Source: Aliiroseovarius lamellibrachiae
Lineage (GTDB): Bacteria; Pseudomonadota; Alphaproteobacteria; Rhodobacterales; Rhodobacteraceae
DNA length: 64,000 nt
Direction of reading: 5' to 3'
NCBI RefSeq assembly: GCF_018599245.1
Contig: NZ_JAHEVJ010000001.1
Coordinates: forward strand, 310,001 to 374,000
Each line of letters begins with the position of its first letter. Position 1 is the stretch's first letter. The translations under genes were made by a program, and so were the position numbers. The notes under the pieces were generated by a model. It searched no databases. It was not told where the DNA came from and saw only the letters and a list, made by a program, of their open reading frames with translations. Of the stretch, positions 41,743-50,204 are shown in pieces.

Positions 41743-43180
41743 GTTTGGCCGCCACGGTTTTCAACACGGAAAATCCATAAAGCGCCTCAAACCCCTTTTC
41801 GCGCCCGTGGCCCGATTTTCCAACCCCGCCGAACGGCAGCTCAACCCCGCCGCCCGCACCGTAATTGTTGATGAACACTTGACCCGCGCGAAGACGTTTC
41901 GCCAGCCGCATTTGCCGCGCGCCATTTTCGGACCAGACACTTGCGACAAGACCAAAATCGGTGCCATTGGCAATCGCGACGGCCTCTTCTTCGGTGTCAA
42001 AGGGGATGATCACCTGCACCGGGCCAAAAATCTCATTCTGCGCCAAGGGATGCTCGGGCGGTACGTCGGAAAAAAGGGTCGGCGCCACGAAATGCCCACC
42101 CTCAGGGGCGTCATTTATGATCGTTCCATGCCCCGCCACAGTCAGGTCCTTACCCTGAGCGAGAAACCCGGTGACAATCTCTTTTTGTCGCGCGGAAATC
42201 AGCGGCCCGACATTCAAATCGGCATCCGCTGGCCCCACGCGCAAATCGCCGTAAGCCTTGCCCATGCGCGCCACAACCTGATCGTAAACGCCGCGCTGCA
42301 CCAAGACGCGCGACGACGCCGAACAGGTCTGGCCCGCGTTCTGAATGCAGGCCCCGACAAGGAACGGCAGGGCCGCGTCCAGATCCGCGTCGTCAAACAC
42401 CAATTGCGGGGATTTTCCGCCAAGCTCCAGCGTCACCGGCACCACATTCTGTGCCGCCGCCGCTTGCACCAAACCACCCACGGGCACCGATCCGGTGAAA
42501 CTGATATGCTGCACGCCGGGGTGCGCTGATAGGGCCGCGCCAGCCTCGGCCCCAAGCCCGGGAACCACGTTTAACGCACCTGCGGGAAGGCCGGCGTCCT
42601 CGGCCAATCGCGCAAAGGCGAGCGCTGTCAAACAGGCCTCTTCGGCGGGTTTCAAAACACACGCATTGCCCATCGCCAACGCCGCCCCGACCGAGCGACC
42701 GATGATTTGCATCGGGTAATTCCACGGCACAATATGGCCCGTCACGCCGTGCGGTTCGCGCAGGGTGTAAACGGTGTAACCATCCAGATAAGGGATTGTT
42801 TCGCCGTGGATTTTATCCGCCGCCCCACCGTAAAACTCCAGATATCGCGCAAGCGCAATTGCGTCATTTCGCGCCTGCGAGAGCGGCTTGCCGACGTCTG
42901 CGGCCTCAAGGGCGGCCAACTCGTCCACGCGGGTTAAAACCAGCTGGCCAATGCGGGTCAGAATGCGCCCGCGTTCCAGCGCAGAGGTCCGCCCCCAGTC
43001 GCCCGCAAGGGCCCCGTCGGCGGCGTGAACCGCGGCGTCAATATCCGCCGCCGACCCCCGCGCAATCTCGCAGATCACGTCACCGGTTGAAGGGTTCTCA
43101 AGCGGCAATTTCCCCCCCTCGGCCTGTCGCCACACGCCGCCCACGAAAATCTCGGTTGGGTCAAACCATAAACTGTCCAT
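41735..43180 (-). CDS. Aldehyde dehydrogenase family protein
   Basis: NAD(P)-dependent ALDH of 481 residues. Catalytic Glu in LELGGKSPQLVFDDADLDAA and catalytic Cys in NAGQTCSASSRVLVQ; C-terminal GVELPFGGVGKSGHGREKG. GKPLSQARNDAIALARYLEFYGGAADKI is in the style of betaine/aminoaldehyde dehydrogenases. It overlaps the ABC ATPase gene by 20 bp and YcaQ by 8 bp, so it belongs to the transporter operon and may act on the imported compound. Confidence 0.9.
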   Translation of the reverse strand: MDSLWFDPTEIFVGGVWRQAEGGKLPLENPSTGDVICEIARGSAADIDAAVHAADGALAGDWGRTSALERGRILTRIGQLVLTRVDELAALEAADVGKPLSQARNDAIALARYLEFYGGAADKIHGETIPYLDGYTVYTLREPHGVTGHIVPWNYPMQIIGRSVGAALAMGNACVLKPAEEACLTALAFARLAEDAGLPAGALNVVPGLGAEAGAALSAHPGVQHISFTGSVPVGGLVQAAAAQNVVPVTLELGGKSPQLVFDDADLDAALPFLVGACIQNAGQTCSASSRVLVQRGVYDQVVARMGKAYGDLRVGPADADLNVGPLISARQKEIVTGFLAQGKDLTVAGHGTIINDAPEGGHFVAPTLFSDVPPEHPLAQNEIFGPVQVIIPFDTEEEAVAIANGTDFGLVASVWSENGARQMRLAKRLRAGQVFINNYGAGGGVELPFGGVGKSGHGREKGFEALYGFSVLKTVAAKHG

Positions 43181-44756
43181 CTTGGGCCTCCTGCCACGCT
43201 GAGGGGATGACCGGGGCCGCCCCGATCAGCGAGTTTGTGTAAGGGTGTTGAGGTGCCGAAAACACATCGCGCGTGTCGCCCTGTTCGACGATTTCACCCG
43301 CGCGCATCACCAGCACCCGATCGGTGATCCCGCGCACCACGCCAAGGTCATGGCTGATGAAAAGATAGGCCAGCCCGCGCCGCGCCTGAAGATCCGCCAA
43401 GAGATCAAGGATTTGCGCACGAACCGAGACATCAAGGGCGGAAACGGCCTCGTCCAGCACCAACAATTCCGGCTCAAGGATCAACGCGCGGGCAATGGCG
43501 ATGCGCTGACGTTGCCCGCCGGAAAACTCATGCGGATAGCGGTGCATCGTATCGGCGTCCAAGCCCACATCGTCCAAAACGGCGCGCACACGGTTGCGCC
43601 AATCATCGGGCCGCCCGGTCAAGTGAAAGGGTTCCGCCACCAATCGCTCCACCGTCCAGCGGGGATTGAAACTGCCGTAAGGGTCTTGGAACACGACCTG
43701 CAATCCGGCGCGCCGTTTGGGCGCCATTTTCGGCGTGACAGGCTGGCCGTTCAACAGGATTTCCCCGCCTTGCAGCGGTTCTAATCCTAAAATCGCGCGG
43801 GTCAGTGTGGATTTTCCACAGCCACTTTCCCCAACCAAACCAAGGCTTTCGCCTTTCTTAAGGGTGAAACTCACCCCGCCCACGGCGCGAAACTTTGGCG
43901 CGGGTCCAAAGAGTGACGTGCGGGGCAAGGCATAATCGCGCACCGCTTCTGTAACCTGTAAAAGAGGCGCATCCGTCACCTTATCCGTGCGCTCAGGGTG
44001 GTGTTTTGACGCGTTGAAAAGTGCCCGCGTATAGGGGTGGGCCATGCCGCGAAACAGCGCCTCGGTTGGGCCTTGTTCGACAATTTCGCCCGATTTCATC
44101 ACCGCCACATGGTCCGCCATGCCCGCGACCACGGCAAGATCATGGGTGATCAGCAAAAGCCCCATTTGCGCCTCAGCCACCAGCTCTTTCAACAGATCAA
44201 GGATCTGCGCTTGGGTGGTCACATCCAGCGCAGTTGTCGGTTCATCGGCGATCAAAAGATCCGGGTGCAGCGCGACGGCCAGCGCGATACAGACCCGTTG
44301 TCTCTGCCCGCCTGACAGCTCATGCGGGTAACGATCCAGCGGAAACTTGTCCTGCGGAAGGCCAACGCGGGTCAGCTTTTGTGCGGCGATTTCCATCGCC
44401 CCGGCGCGCGCGGCCTGACCATGAATGATCAGCGTTTCCGCGACCTGCTCGCCGATGGTTTTTACCGGGTTCAGGGCGCTCATCGGTTCTTGAAAAATCA
44501 TCGACATGCGGTTGCCGCGCAGGGCGCACATCGCTTTGTCATCACCGTGGGGCAGGGGCGCGCCGTCGATGTCCATCTCGCCCGCGACCTTTGCGCCGCG
44601 GGGCAATAGATCCATCAAGGCAAGCGCCGTCATCGACTTGCCCGACCCGCTTTCGCCGACCAGACCAACCACCTGACCGGGGGCAATCTCAAGATCCACA
44701 TCCCGCAGGATTTGGCTGCCATGGATCGACAAAGACAGGTTGCGAATGGAAATCAT
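43161..44756 (-). CDS. Peptide/nickel-type ABC transporter, fused double ATP-binding protein
   Basis: A DppD-DppF type fusion of 531 residues. Each half has a full nucleotide-binding domain: Walker A GESGSGKS (about residue 36) and GESGCGKS (about 312), signatures [12 protein letters not shown] and [12 protein letters not shown], and Walker [10 protein letters not shown] and LLVLDEAVS. Both halves look catalytically complete. It follows two permease genes with ATGA overlap. No substrate-binding protein gene is present in the cluster. Confidence 0.94.
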   Translation of the reverse strand: MISIRNLSLSIHGSQILRDVDLEIAPGQVVGLVGESGSGKSMTALALMDLLPRGAKVAGEMDIDGAPLPHGDDKAMCALRGNRMSMIFQEPMSALNPVKTIGEQVAETLIIHGQAARAGAMEIAAQKLTRVGLPQDKFPLDRYPHELSGGQRQRVCIALAVALHPDLLIADEPTTALDVTTQAQILDLLKELVAEAQMGLLLITHDLAVVAGMADHVAVMKSGEIVEQGPTEALFRGMAHPYTRALFNASKHHPERTDKVTDAPLLQVTEAVRDYALPRTSLFGPAPKFRAVGGVSFTLKKGESLGLVGESGCGKSTLTRAILGLEPLQGGEILLNGQPVTPKMAPKRRAGLQVVFQDPYGSFNPRWTVERLVAEPFHLTGRPDDWRNRVRAVLDDVGLDADTMHRYPHEFSGGQRQRIAIARALILEPELLVLDEAVSALDVSVRAQILDLLADLQARRGLAYLFISHDLGVVRGITDRVLVMRAGEIVEQGDTRDVFSAPQHPYTNSLIGAAPVIPSAWQEAQDGQFMV

Positions 44757-45577
44757 GCGCGCGTCCTTCTGATCCGGGGATCGAGCAAATCGCGCAGCCC
44801 GTCGCCCATCAGATTGAGCCCCAAAACCATCATCACAATCGCCAGCCCCGGCGTGATGGCAAGGCGCGGCGTGGTGTAAATCATGGTCTGTGCGTCCGCC
44901 AACATGCGCCCCCAGCTTGGGGTTGGGGGTTGGGCGCCCAGCCCCACATAACTTAGCCCCGCTTCGGCCAGAATGCCGAGTGAGAACTGAATAGTTCCCT
45001 GCACAATCAACAGGTTGGCGATGTTCGGCAAGATGTGTTCGGCGCTGATCCGGGTGATGGATTTGCCAGACACGCGGGCGGCCATGATAAAATCAAGGGT
45101 CCAGATGCTCATCGCACCGCCACGGGCAACACGGGCAAAAACGGGGATGTTAAAGATGCCAATCGCAAGGATCGCGTTGGTGGCCGACGGGCCGAATGTG
45201 GCGGTGATCAGGATCGCAATCACCAGCGAGGGGAAGGCGAAGATAAGGTCATTTCCGCGCATAATCAGCTCGTCCAGCCATGATCCACGTCGGGCGGCGG
45301 CGGCCAGCCCTAATGGGACGCCGATGCAAATCCCAATGCCCACCGCAATCACTGCCACCGCAATCGAAGTACGCGCACCGACCATCAGCATGGACAGCAT
45401 ATCGCGGCCAAAATGATCCGTGCCCAGCCAAAACTCCACACTCGGCGGACGCAGTTTGGACGCGATATTCAGGACCTCCACATCATACGGCGTCCAGAGA
45501 AAGGACAGAAGGGCAGCGGTAAGGAAAAGGGCGCTAAGGCCCGCTCCGACCCAAAGTTGCGGGGGCAAACGGCTCAT
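44753..45577 (-). CDS. Peptide-type ABC transporter permease (DppC-like)
   Basis: Inner-membrane permease of 274 residues with six helices and the EAA loop in GKSITRISAEHILPNIANLL (about residues 170-190). The N-terminal extension before GTDHFGRDMLSMLMVGARTS is typical of DppC/OppC. Pairs with the DppB-like permease upstream, overlapping it by 4 bp. Confidence 0.92.
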   Translation of the reverse strand: MSRLPPQLWVGAGLSALFLTAALLSFLWTPYDVEVLNIASKLRPPSVEFWLGTDHFGRDMLSMLMVGARTSIAVAVIAVGIGICIGVPLGLAAAARRGSWLDELIMRGNDLIFAFPSLVIAILITATFGPSATNAILAIGIFNIPVFARVARGGAMSIWTLDFIMAARVSGKSITRISAEHILPNIANLLIVQGTIQFSLGILAEAGLSYVGLGAQPPTPSWGRMLADAQTMIYTTPRLAITPGLAIVMMVLGLNLMGDGLRDLLDPRIRRTRA

Positions 45578-46521
45578 GCGCGGCGCCTTAATCGCGGATC
45601 GACCAGCGCATAGGTGATGTCGACCAGAAAGGTCACGAGGATCACGGCAAAGACCAAAAGCATAACCACGCTTTCCACCACCACCAGATCGCGTTGGGTG
45701 ATCGCTTGGAAAATCAGCCGCCCAAGACCGGGCAGGAAAAACACGTTTTCAATAATGATGGCGCCGGCCAACAGGAAGCTGAATTGCAGCCCGATGATCG
45801 TCAGCACCGGAATGAGCGCATTGCGCAGCGCATGGCGGCGGGTGGCTTGGCCCATGCTTAACCCCTTGGCGCGGGCGGTGCGGATGTAATCCTGATGCAG
45901 GGTTTCAAGCAAGGATGAACGCATGATGCGGGCCAGGATCGACGCCTGCGGCAGGGCAAGCGCGATGGCGGGCAGGGTCAGCGCCTTGAACCCGGCAAAA
46001 AGCCCGGCGTCCCAGCCCGGAAAACCACCTGCCGAAAACCAGCGCAGTTGGATCGCAAAGACCAAAACCAGCAGCATCGCGAACCAGAAATTGGGCACCG
46101 CGACGCCCAATTGCGTGGCCCCCATAATGCCAAAATCCGCCATGCCACCACGGCGGCTGGCGGCGATCATGCCAACGGGCACGGCGATCAACGTTGAGAG
46201 GATCAGGGCATAAAGCGCGAGGGGCAAGGACACCTGAACCCGCTCCAGCACCAGTTCCGACACCGCCACGCGGTAAGTGTAAGACGTGCCGAAATCCCCG
46301 CTGAGCATGCCGCCGATCCAGCCCAAATAACGGGTCAGAAAGCTGCCGTTCAGGCCCAATTCCGCGCGCAGGGCCGCCACCGTGTCGGGCTGGGCGTTCA
46401 GGCCCAACATGAAAGATGCGGGGTCCCCCGGCACCACCTCGATCATTGCGAAAATCACCCAAGAGGCCACCACAAGGCTGAGGCCCAAAGACAGGGCGCG
46501 GATGAGGATATAACGCAGCAT
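45574..46521 (-). CDS. Peptide-type ABC transporter permease (DppB-like)
   Basis: Permease of 315 residues: MLRYILIRALSLGLSLVVAS opening, GDPASFMLGLNAQPDTVAAL periplasmic loop typical of DppB/OppB, and the coupling loop RAKGLSMGQATRRHALRNAL (about residues 217-236). First gene of the transporter operon; 97 bp separate it from mipZ, which is on the same strand. Confidence 0.92.
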   Translation of the reverse strand: MLRYILIRALSLGLSLVVASWVIFAMIEVVPGDPASFMLGLNAQPDTVAALRAELGLNGSFLTRYLGWIGGMLSGDFGTSYTYRVAVSELVLERVQVSLPLALYALILSTLIAVPVGMIAASRRGGMADFGIMGATQLGVAVPNFWFAMLLVLVFAIQLRWFSAGGFPGWDAGLFAGFKALTLPAIALALPQASILARIMRSSLLETLHQDYIRTARAKGLSMGQATRRHALRNALIPVLTIIGLQFSFLLAGAIIIENVFFLPGLGRLIFQAITQRDLVVVESVVMLLVFAVILVTFLVDITYALVDPRLRRRA

Positions 46522-46618
46522 GAGCCGAGGTTAGACGCGGGCTTGGCCTGAGAAAAGGCCTAATATCAGGGACGTAGAGAATAGGGCCTGCAAAGCCTGA
46601 AAATGCGCAAGAGACGGA

Positions 46619-47440
46619 TCAGATCCGCACCTCTACACCCGGCAAGTTCAGCGCCTTCAAAAGCTCGCGCAATTCCTGACGGGCCGCAACGTTAGAGATG
46701 TTCATTTGCCCGACAACGCCAACGTCCTTGAGGTCCAACAGGGTCAGGCCACGCGGGAACAGCTCGCGGAAAATCACCCGCTCATTGAACCCCGGCGCGA
46801 CGCGAAAGCCGATGCGTTTTGACAGGTCATCGACCGCTTTGCCCATCTTTTTCTTGTTGTGCATCATCTGCGCACCAAGGCGGTTGCGCACCACAATCCA
46901 GTCGATGGGTTTCAACCCGGCCTGGGCGCGCAATTGCCGCGCGTTCCAGACCATTTCGGAATAGACCGACGGCCCGGTGATCTTGCCGCTGTCCGGGTCC
47001 ACATGGGCCAAAAGGTCAAAATCCACAAAGCTGTCATTCAACGGCGTGACCAGCGTGTCGGCCAGTGAATGCGCCACTTGGCTCAGGCGCGTGTGGGATC
47101 CGGGGCAATCAATCACGATGAAATCGCGGTCTGACTCCATGCCGGTGACCGCTTCTGACAAGCGCCGATCAAAAGGGTTTTCGCCGGGCTTCAGGGTGGA
47201 TTGGTCAATTTCTGGCAGCTCTTGGTAATGCGGGGTCGGCAGTTCAATCCCCGCTTTTTCCATCGTCACGCGCCGGTTTTCCATATAGCGCCCAAAGGTT
47301 TTCTGGCGCAGATCCAAGTCCAACACGCCAACGCTTTTGCCCAGCCGCGCAAGGGCCGTGGCCACATGCATCGACACCGTGGACTTGCCCGCGCCGCCCT
47401 TTTCATTCCCCACAACAATAATATGTGCCACGCCTGTCAT
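46619..47440 (-). CDS. mipZ: Division-plane positioning ATPase MipZ
   Basis: ParA-like ATPase of 273 residues that forms a gradient from the ParB-bound poles and inhibits FtsZ assembly away from midcell in alphaproteobacteria. The deviant Walker A is KGGAGKST at residues 14-21; switch regions are DLDLRQKTFGRYMENR and DCPGSHTRLSQVAHSLAD. Region RNRLGAQMMHNKKKMGKAV is typical of MipZ rather than ParA. It stands alone upstream of the ABC operon. Confidence 0.94.
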   Translation of the reverse strand: MTGVAHIIVVGNEKGGAGKSTVSMHVATALARLGKSVGVLDLDLRQKTFGRYMENRRVTMEKAGIELPTPHYQELPEIDQSTLKPGENPFDRRLSEAVTGMESDRDFIVIDCPGSHTRLSQVAHSLADTLVTPLNDSFVDFDLLAHVDPDSGKITGPSVYSEMVWNARQLRAQAGLKPIDWIVVRNRLGAQMMHNKKKMGKAVDDLSKRIGFRVAPGFNERVIFRELFPRGLTLLDLKDVGVVGQMNISNVAARQELRELLKALNLPGVEVRI

Positions 47441-47605
47441 CCCCGGTTGTTATGTTTTTTTGCAGCTTAAGGTAAGGCGACTATAAAACCGTTATCTGTC
47501 AGGGGGAAGAGGGGGATTGCAGGCCAATTATCCCACATGTCCCCCCGATTTGGCCCTATGCTTGGGCGGGTATTTGCGTTCAATTTGCATGAAAAGGGGA
47601 TCTTT

Positions 47606-47953
47606 ATGGCGAAAAAACGAGTGTTGGTGGAGTTTGGCATGGGCACGTCGCTGCGCCGGATGGATTACACACAGGCCGCGGCGCGGGCGGTGCGTGATGC
47701 GCTTTGGCACAATTCGGTGAATATGGCCGAACTTTTCGGCTTTGAGAAAGAGGCCATGTTGGTGGATGTTGAGATCGCCGTGCAGCAACCAGATGCGGTG
47801 GATGTCGCTGAACTTGCTGCGATTTTCCCCTATGGTCAGGTTGCAATCACCGTGGCACACGGCGGGTTGGATGTGCCCAAACCCTCGGGCGGTCATACCG
47901 TGATCGCCAATGCCGCCATTGCCGTGTCCTTTGATCTGGAGGAGGTGGCATGA
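47606..47953 (+). CDS. Lin0512 family protein, copy 1
   Basis: A 115-residue conserved protein named after Listeria Lin0512; known only as a small ring-forming fold of unknown activity. Typical opening KRVLVEFGMGTSLRRMDYTQ then AAARAVRDALWHN. The start at 47606 follows AGGGGAT; the longer frame from 47537 has no ribosome site. It is coupled to a paralogue by a 4-bp overlap. Confidence 0.82.
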   Translation: MAKKRVLVEFGMGTSLRRMDYTQAAARAVRDALWHNSVNMAELFGFEKEAMLVDVEIAVQQPDAVDVAELAAIFPYGQVAITVAHGGLDVPKPSGGHTVIANAAIAVSFDLEEVA

Positions 47954-48321
47954 GCGAGAAACGCATGATCCTTGAGATGGGCATGGGCAATGATCTTTAC
48001 GGTCAGGATTACACCAAAGCCGCCTGTCGCGCGGTGCAAGACGCGCTGCATCATTCCTCCATCACGCTGTTTTCCACCTTGGGGCTGGATCACCAAGACA
48101 TGCGGGTGGCGGTGACGATTGGTGTGGCAGAGCCGGACAAGGTGGATGTGGGCGCTGTCCAAGCCACCCTGCCAAGGGGGCGTGCCGAAGTGCGCGCCGT
48201 AAAGGGTGGGATGAACACACAATCCGGCGATCAGATCCATGTGGTCGCAACGGCGGCGATTGAAGCTTACTTGCCTGATTTGGCGGGAAAATACACTTGC
48301 GCCACGCAGGACGCCACATAA
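47950..48321 (+). CDS. Lin0512 family protein, copy 2
   Basis: A 123-residue paralogue of the preceding gene: KRMILEMGMGNDLYGQDYTK then AACRAVQDALHHSS aligns with copy 1, as does VDVGAVQATLPRGRAEVRAV. Both keep the EMGMG/EFGMG motif and the DYT(K/Q)AA segment. The two probably form a hetero-oligomer. Function unknown. Confidence 0.82.
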   Translation: MSEKRMILEMGMGNDLYGQDYTKAACRAVQDALHHSSITLFSTLGLDHQDMRVAVTIGVAEPDKVDVGAVQATLPRGRAEVRAVKGGMNTQSGDQIHVVATAAIEAYLPDLAGKYTCATQDAT

Positions 48322-48350
48322 GCGCGACCCGTTCACATGCCAATCTATCG

Positions 48351-48367
48351 TGCCCCCACGGGGGGCA
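48351..48367. terminator. Possible bidirectional terminator
   Basis: TGCCCCC-ACG-GGGGGCA between the convergent Lin0512 and lipoprotein genes. GC-rich but without a T-run. Confidence 0.4.
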
Positions 48368-48379
48368 TCGCTGTGTCGC

Positions 48380-49018
48380 CTATGACCGTTCCTCGCAGCG
48401 GCGCGTTGATCGCACGGCCGCGGCCATCGGCTCAGTTGTCATCTGATAGGTGTTGATTTCTGCGGCAGACATCCAATGCATTCCCTCGGCTGGCGCAGCC
48501 TTTAGAGTGAACCAATAAAAGGCCTCGGGGATGCCCATAGCATTGTAGTAAATTAGGTATTTCTCATGCTCTTCATCATCATGCGGAAGGTCTGTGGCCA
48601 AAGGGAAATCTGGCCCGCCAGACCAACTGTGCACCCCCAAACAGGCCCCGGCCACCGCGGTGCGTGTCACACCCGCGAGAAAGAGATCAGTGCCGCCCGA
48701 GGCGACCAATCCGTCCTTTGGTACAAATGTCGCAAGCCCACTGTCACGGACTGCCCGCGCCAGTTTAAGATTGGCCTCATCATCCAATGATCCCGGAACG
48801 TATTGCAGGACAAGCATCTTAGTGTCTGGGGCCATTTGCAACGCTTTGGTAAACGCTTGTGGGCTGCGGCTGTCAATCTCACCCGTCGCAATCAATTGCG
48901 TTCCTTGGGTGACAAAGCGCAGGGGATCATAATCCTCTTCTCCATGGGCGTCACAGGCTGCAAGGGCGAGGGTGAGGCCGGAGAAAAGACCAAAAAGACC
49001 AGACTGTCGTGAAAGCAT
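48380..49018 (-). CDS. Lipoprotein with ClpP/crotonase-like fold (COG3904 type)
   Basis: A 212-residue protein with lipobox LALAAC ending at Cys22. The mature part reads as a ClpP/SppA-like alpha/beta unit: GEIDSRSPQAFTKALQMAPD (entry strand), ARAVRDSGLATFVPKDGLVA then SGGTDLFLAG (a Ser-Gly in the position of the Clp nucleophile or oxyanion turn), and GACLGVHSWSGG with a His. Resembles predicted periplasmic COG3904 proteins. The start is the ATG at 49018; an in-frame extension to 49654 runs through rpmE/rplS and is spurious. Catalysis is not proven. Confidence 0.68.
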   Translation of the reverse strand: MLSRQSGLFGLFSGLTLALAACDAHGEEDYDPLRFVTQGTQLIATGEIDSRSPQAFTKALQMAPDTKMLVLQYVPGSLDDEANLKLARAVRDSGLATFVPKDGLVASGGTDLFLAGVTRTAVAGACLGVHSWSGGPDFPLATDLPHDDEEHEKYLIYYNAMGIPEAFYWFTLKAAPAEGMHWMSAAEINTYQMTTEPMAAAVRSTRRCEERS

Positions 49019-49115
49019 GAAACACTTCTTTTGTTGGTGGTGTTTTCCAACAAAAGCCTGCTGGCCGAAAAGGATCAAGGGGAAATGCCGCACAGGCGCG
49101 AGATGGTCACCCCAA

Positions 49116-49150
49116 ACAAAAAACGCCGCCCCAAGGGACGGCGTTTCTTT
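49116..49150 (-). terminator. Rho-independent terminator after rpmE
   Basis: Minus strand AACGCCGTCCC and GGGCGGCGTT pair around a TTG loop, followed by TTTTTTGTTT. It closes the rplS-rpmE transcript. Confidence 0.92.
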
Positions 49151-49167
49151 TTCGAAAGAGGCGTGGT

Positions 49168-49389
49168 TTAGAAGCCAAAGCCTTCGTATTTCGATTTGAA
49201 CTTCGACACACGGCCGCCAGTATCCATAAGACGCGAGCTGCCGCCGTTCCATGCAGGGTGCACAGAGGGGTCGATGTCCAGCGCCATTTGGTCGCCTTCT
49301 TTGCCCCAGGTCGATTTCATTTGAAAGATCGTACCGTCGGTCATTTTGACGTCGATGATGTGGTAATCGGGATGGATATCCTTTTTCAT
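49168..49389 (-). CDS. rpmE: 50S ribosomal protein L31
   Basis: A 73-residue L31 starting [20 protein letters not shown] and containing [13 protein letters not shown]. It has no CxxC zinc pair, so it is of the zinc-independent kind. It is 11 bp downstream of rplS and followed by a terminator. Confidence 0.95.
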   Translation of the reverse strand: MKKDIHPDYHIIDVKMTDGTIFQMKSTWGKEGDQMALDIDPSVHPAWNGGSSRLMDTGGRVSKFKSKYEGFGF

Positions 49390-49400
49390 AACGACGCTCC

Positions 49401-49775
49401 TTAGGCTTTTTTGGATTTGTAGTTGGTATCTTCGGCGATACGTGCGGATTTACCGCGACGGGCACGCAGATAATACAGTTTGGCGCGGCGCACACGGCCA
49501 CGGCGAACAACTTCGATGCTTTCGATGTTGGTCGAGAAGAGCGGGAATACACGTTCCACGCCTTCACCAAAAGAAATTTTGCGAACGGTGAACGAGCCAG
49601 CGATGCCTTTGCCGTTGTTACGGGCAATACAGACGCCTTCATAGTTTTGCACACGGGTCCGTGTACCTTCGGTCACCTTAAAGCCTACGCGAATGGTATC
49701 GCCGGCTTTAAAATCAGGGATGTCTTTCCCCAATGAAGCGATTTGTTCCGCTTCGAGTGTTTGGATCAGGTTCAT
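49401..49775 (-). CDS. rplS: 50S ribosomal protein L19
   Basis: A 124-residue L19. The conserved blocks are [40 protein letters not shown] and [25 protein letters not shown] lies seven bases before the ATG at 49775; the longer frame to 49844 is not supported. In most proteobacteria it follows trmD directly; here the plus-strand Kef gene lies between trmD and rplS, so rplS needs its own promoter in the 430-bp gap upstream. Confidence 0.96.
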   Translation of the reverse strand: MNLIQTLEAEQIASLGKDIPDFKAGDTIRVGFKVTEGTRTRVQNYEGVCIARNNGKGIAGSFTVRKISFGEGVERVFPLFSTNIESIEVVRRGRVRRAKLYYLRARRGKSARIAEDTNYKSKKA

Positions 49776-50204
49776 CTGATCACTCCTATCTAGCTTGCGG
49801 TTGGTCCGCAAAGTTGGTGACGTATAAGAGCTCTGCGTCTTCATCGGGTCCGCATCTGCGCCCGCCAGAGGTCATTCATCGTTTCTTTGGTGTCTGAACC
49901 GGCGAGTTTGCCCCACGGAAAGAACGTGGCCCCATACCAGAACAGGCCCGCGCGACTCGGGTGAGTGGCGGACAGGCGGTGTATAGGCCAGATAAGGGGA
50001 CGGATGCAAGCGTTTTACAGTCCCGGTTCTCGGCCTGTTTTCCCTGTAACGCAAGGGGGAATTGCATGGGGTCTGACGTGCACACCGGCGCAGGAAATGG
50101 GCGTCTGAACCGCGCGGCACCGATCCGAAAATCTGAACATTTAAGGGGGTGCAGGGCGGGCACAATCGTTTAACATTGCACTATAAAGTGAAAAGGCGCG
50201 CGCG
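49776..50204. other. Intergenic region between rplS and the kef-type gene
   Basis: Holds the divergent promoters of rplS (minus) and the CPA2 antiporter (plus). A TATAAA at 50182-50187 could be the antiporter -10, without a clear -35. No gene, repeat or RNA structure recognised; the open frames here lack ribosome sites. Confidence 0.4.

Noticed and set aside
49019-49654. N-terminal extension of the ClpP-like lipoprotein to 424 residues
   Set aside because: Runs through a terminator, rpmE and part of rplS in another frame; the lipobox starts naturally at 49018.
50155-50181. Sigma-54 like GGGCAC ... TTGCA upstream of the antiporter
   Set aside because: The GG to GC distance is far too long for a -24/-12 promoter.
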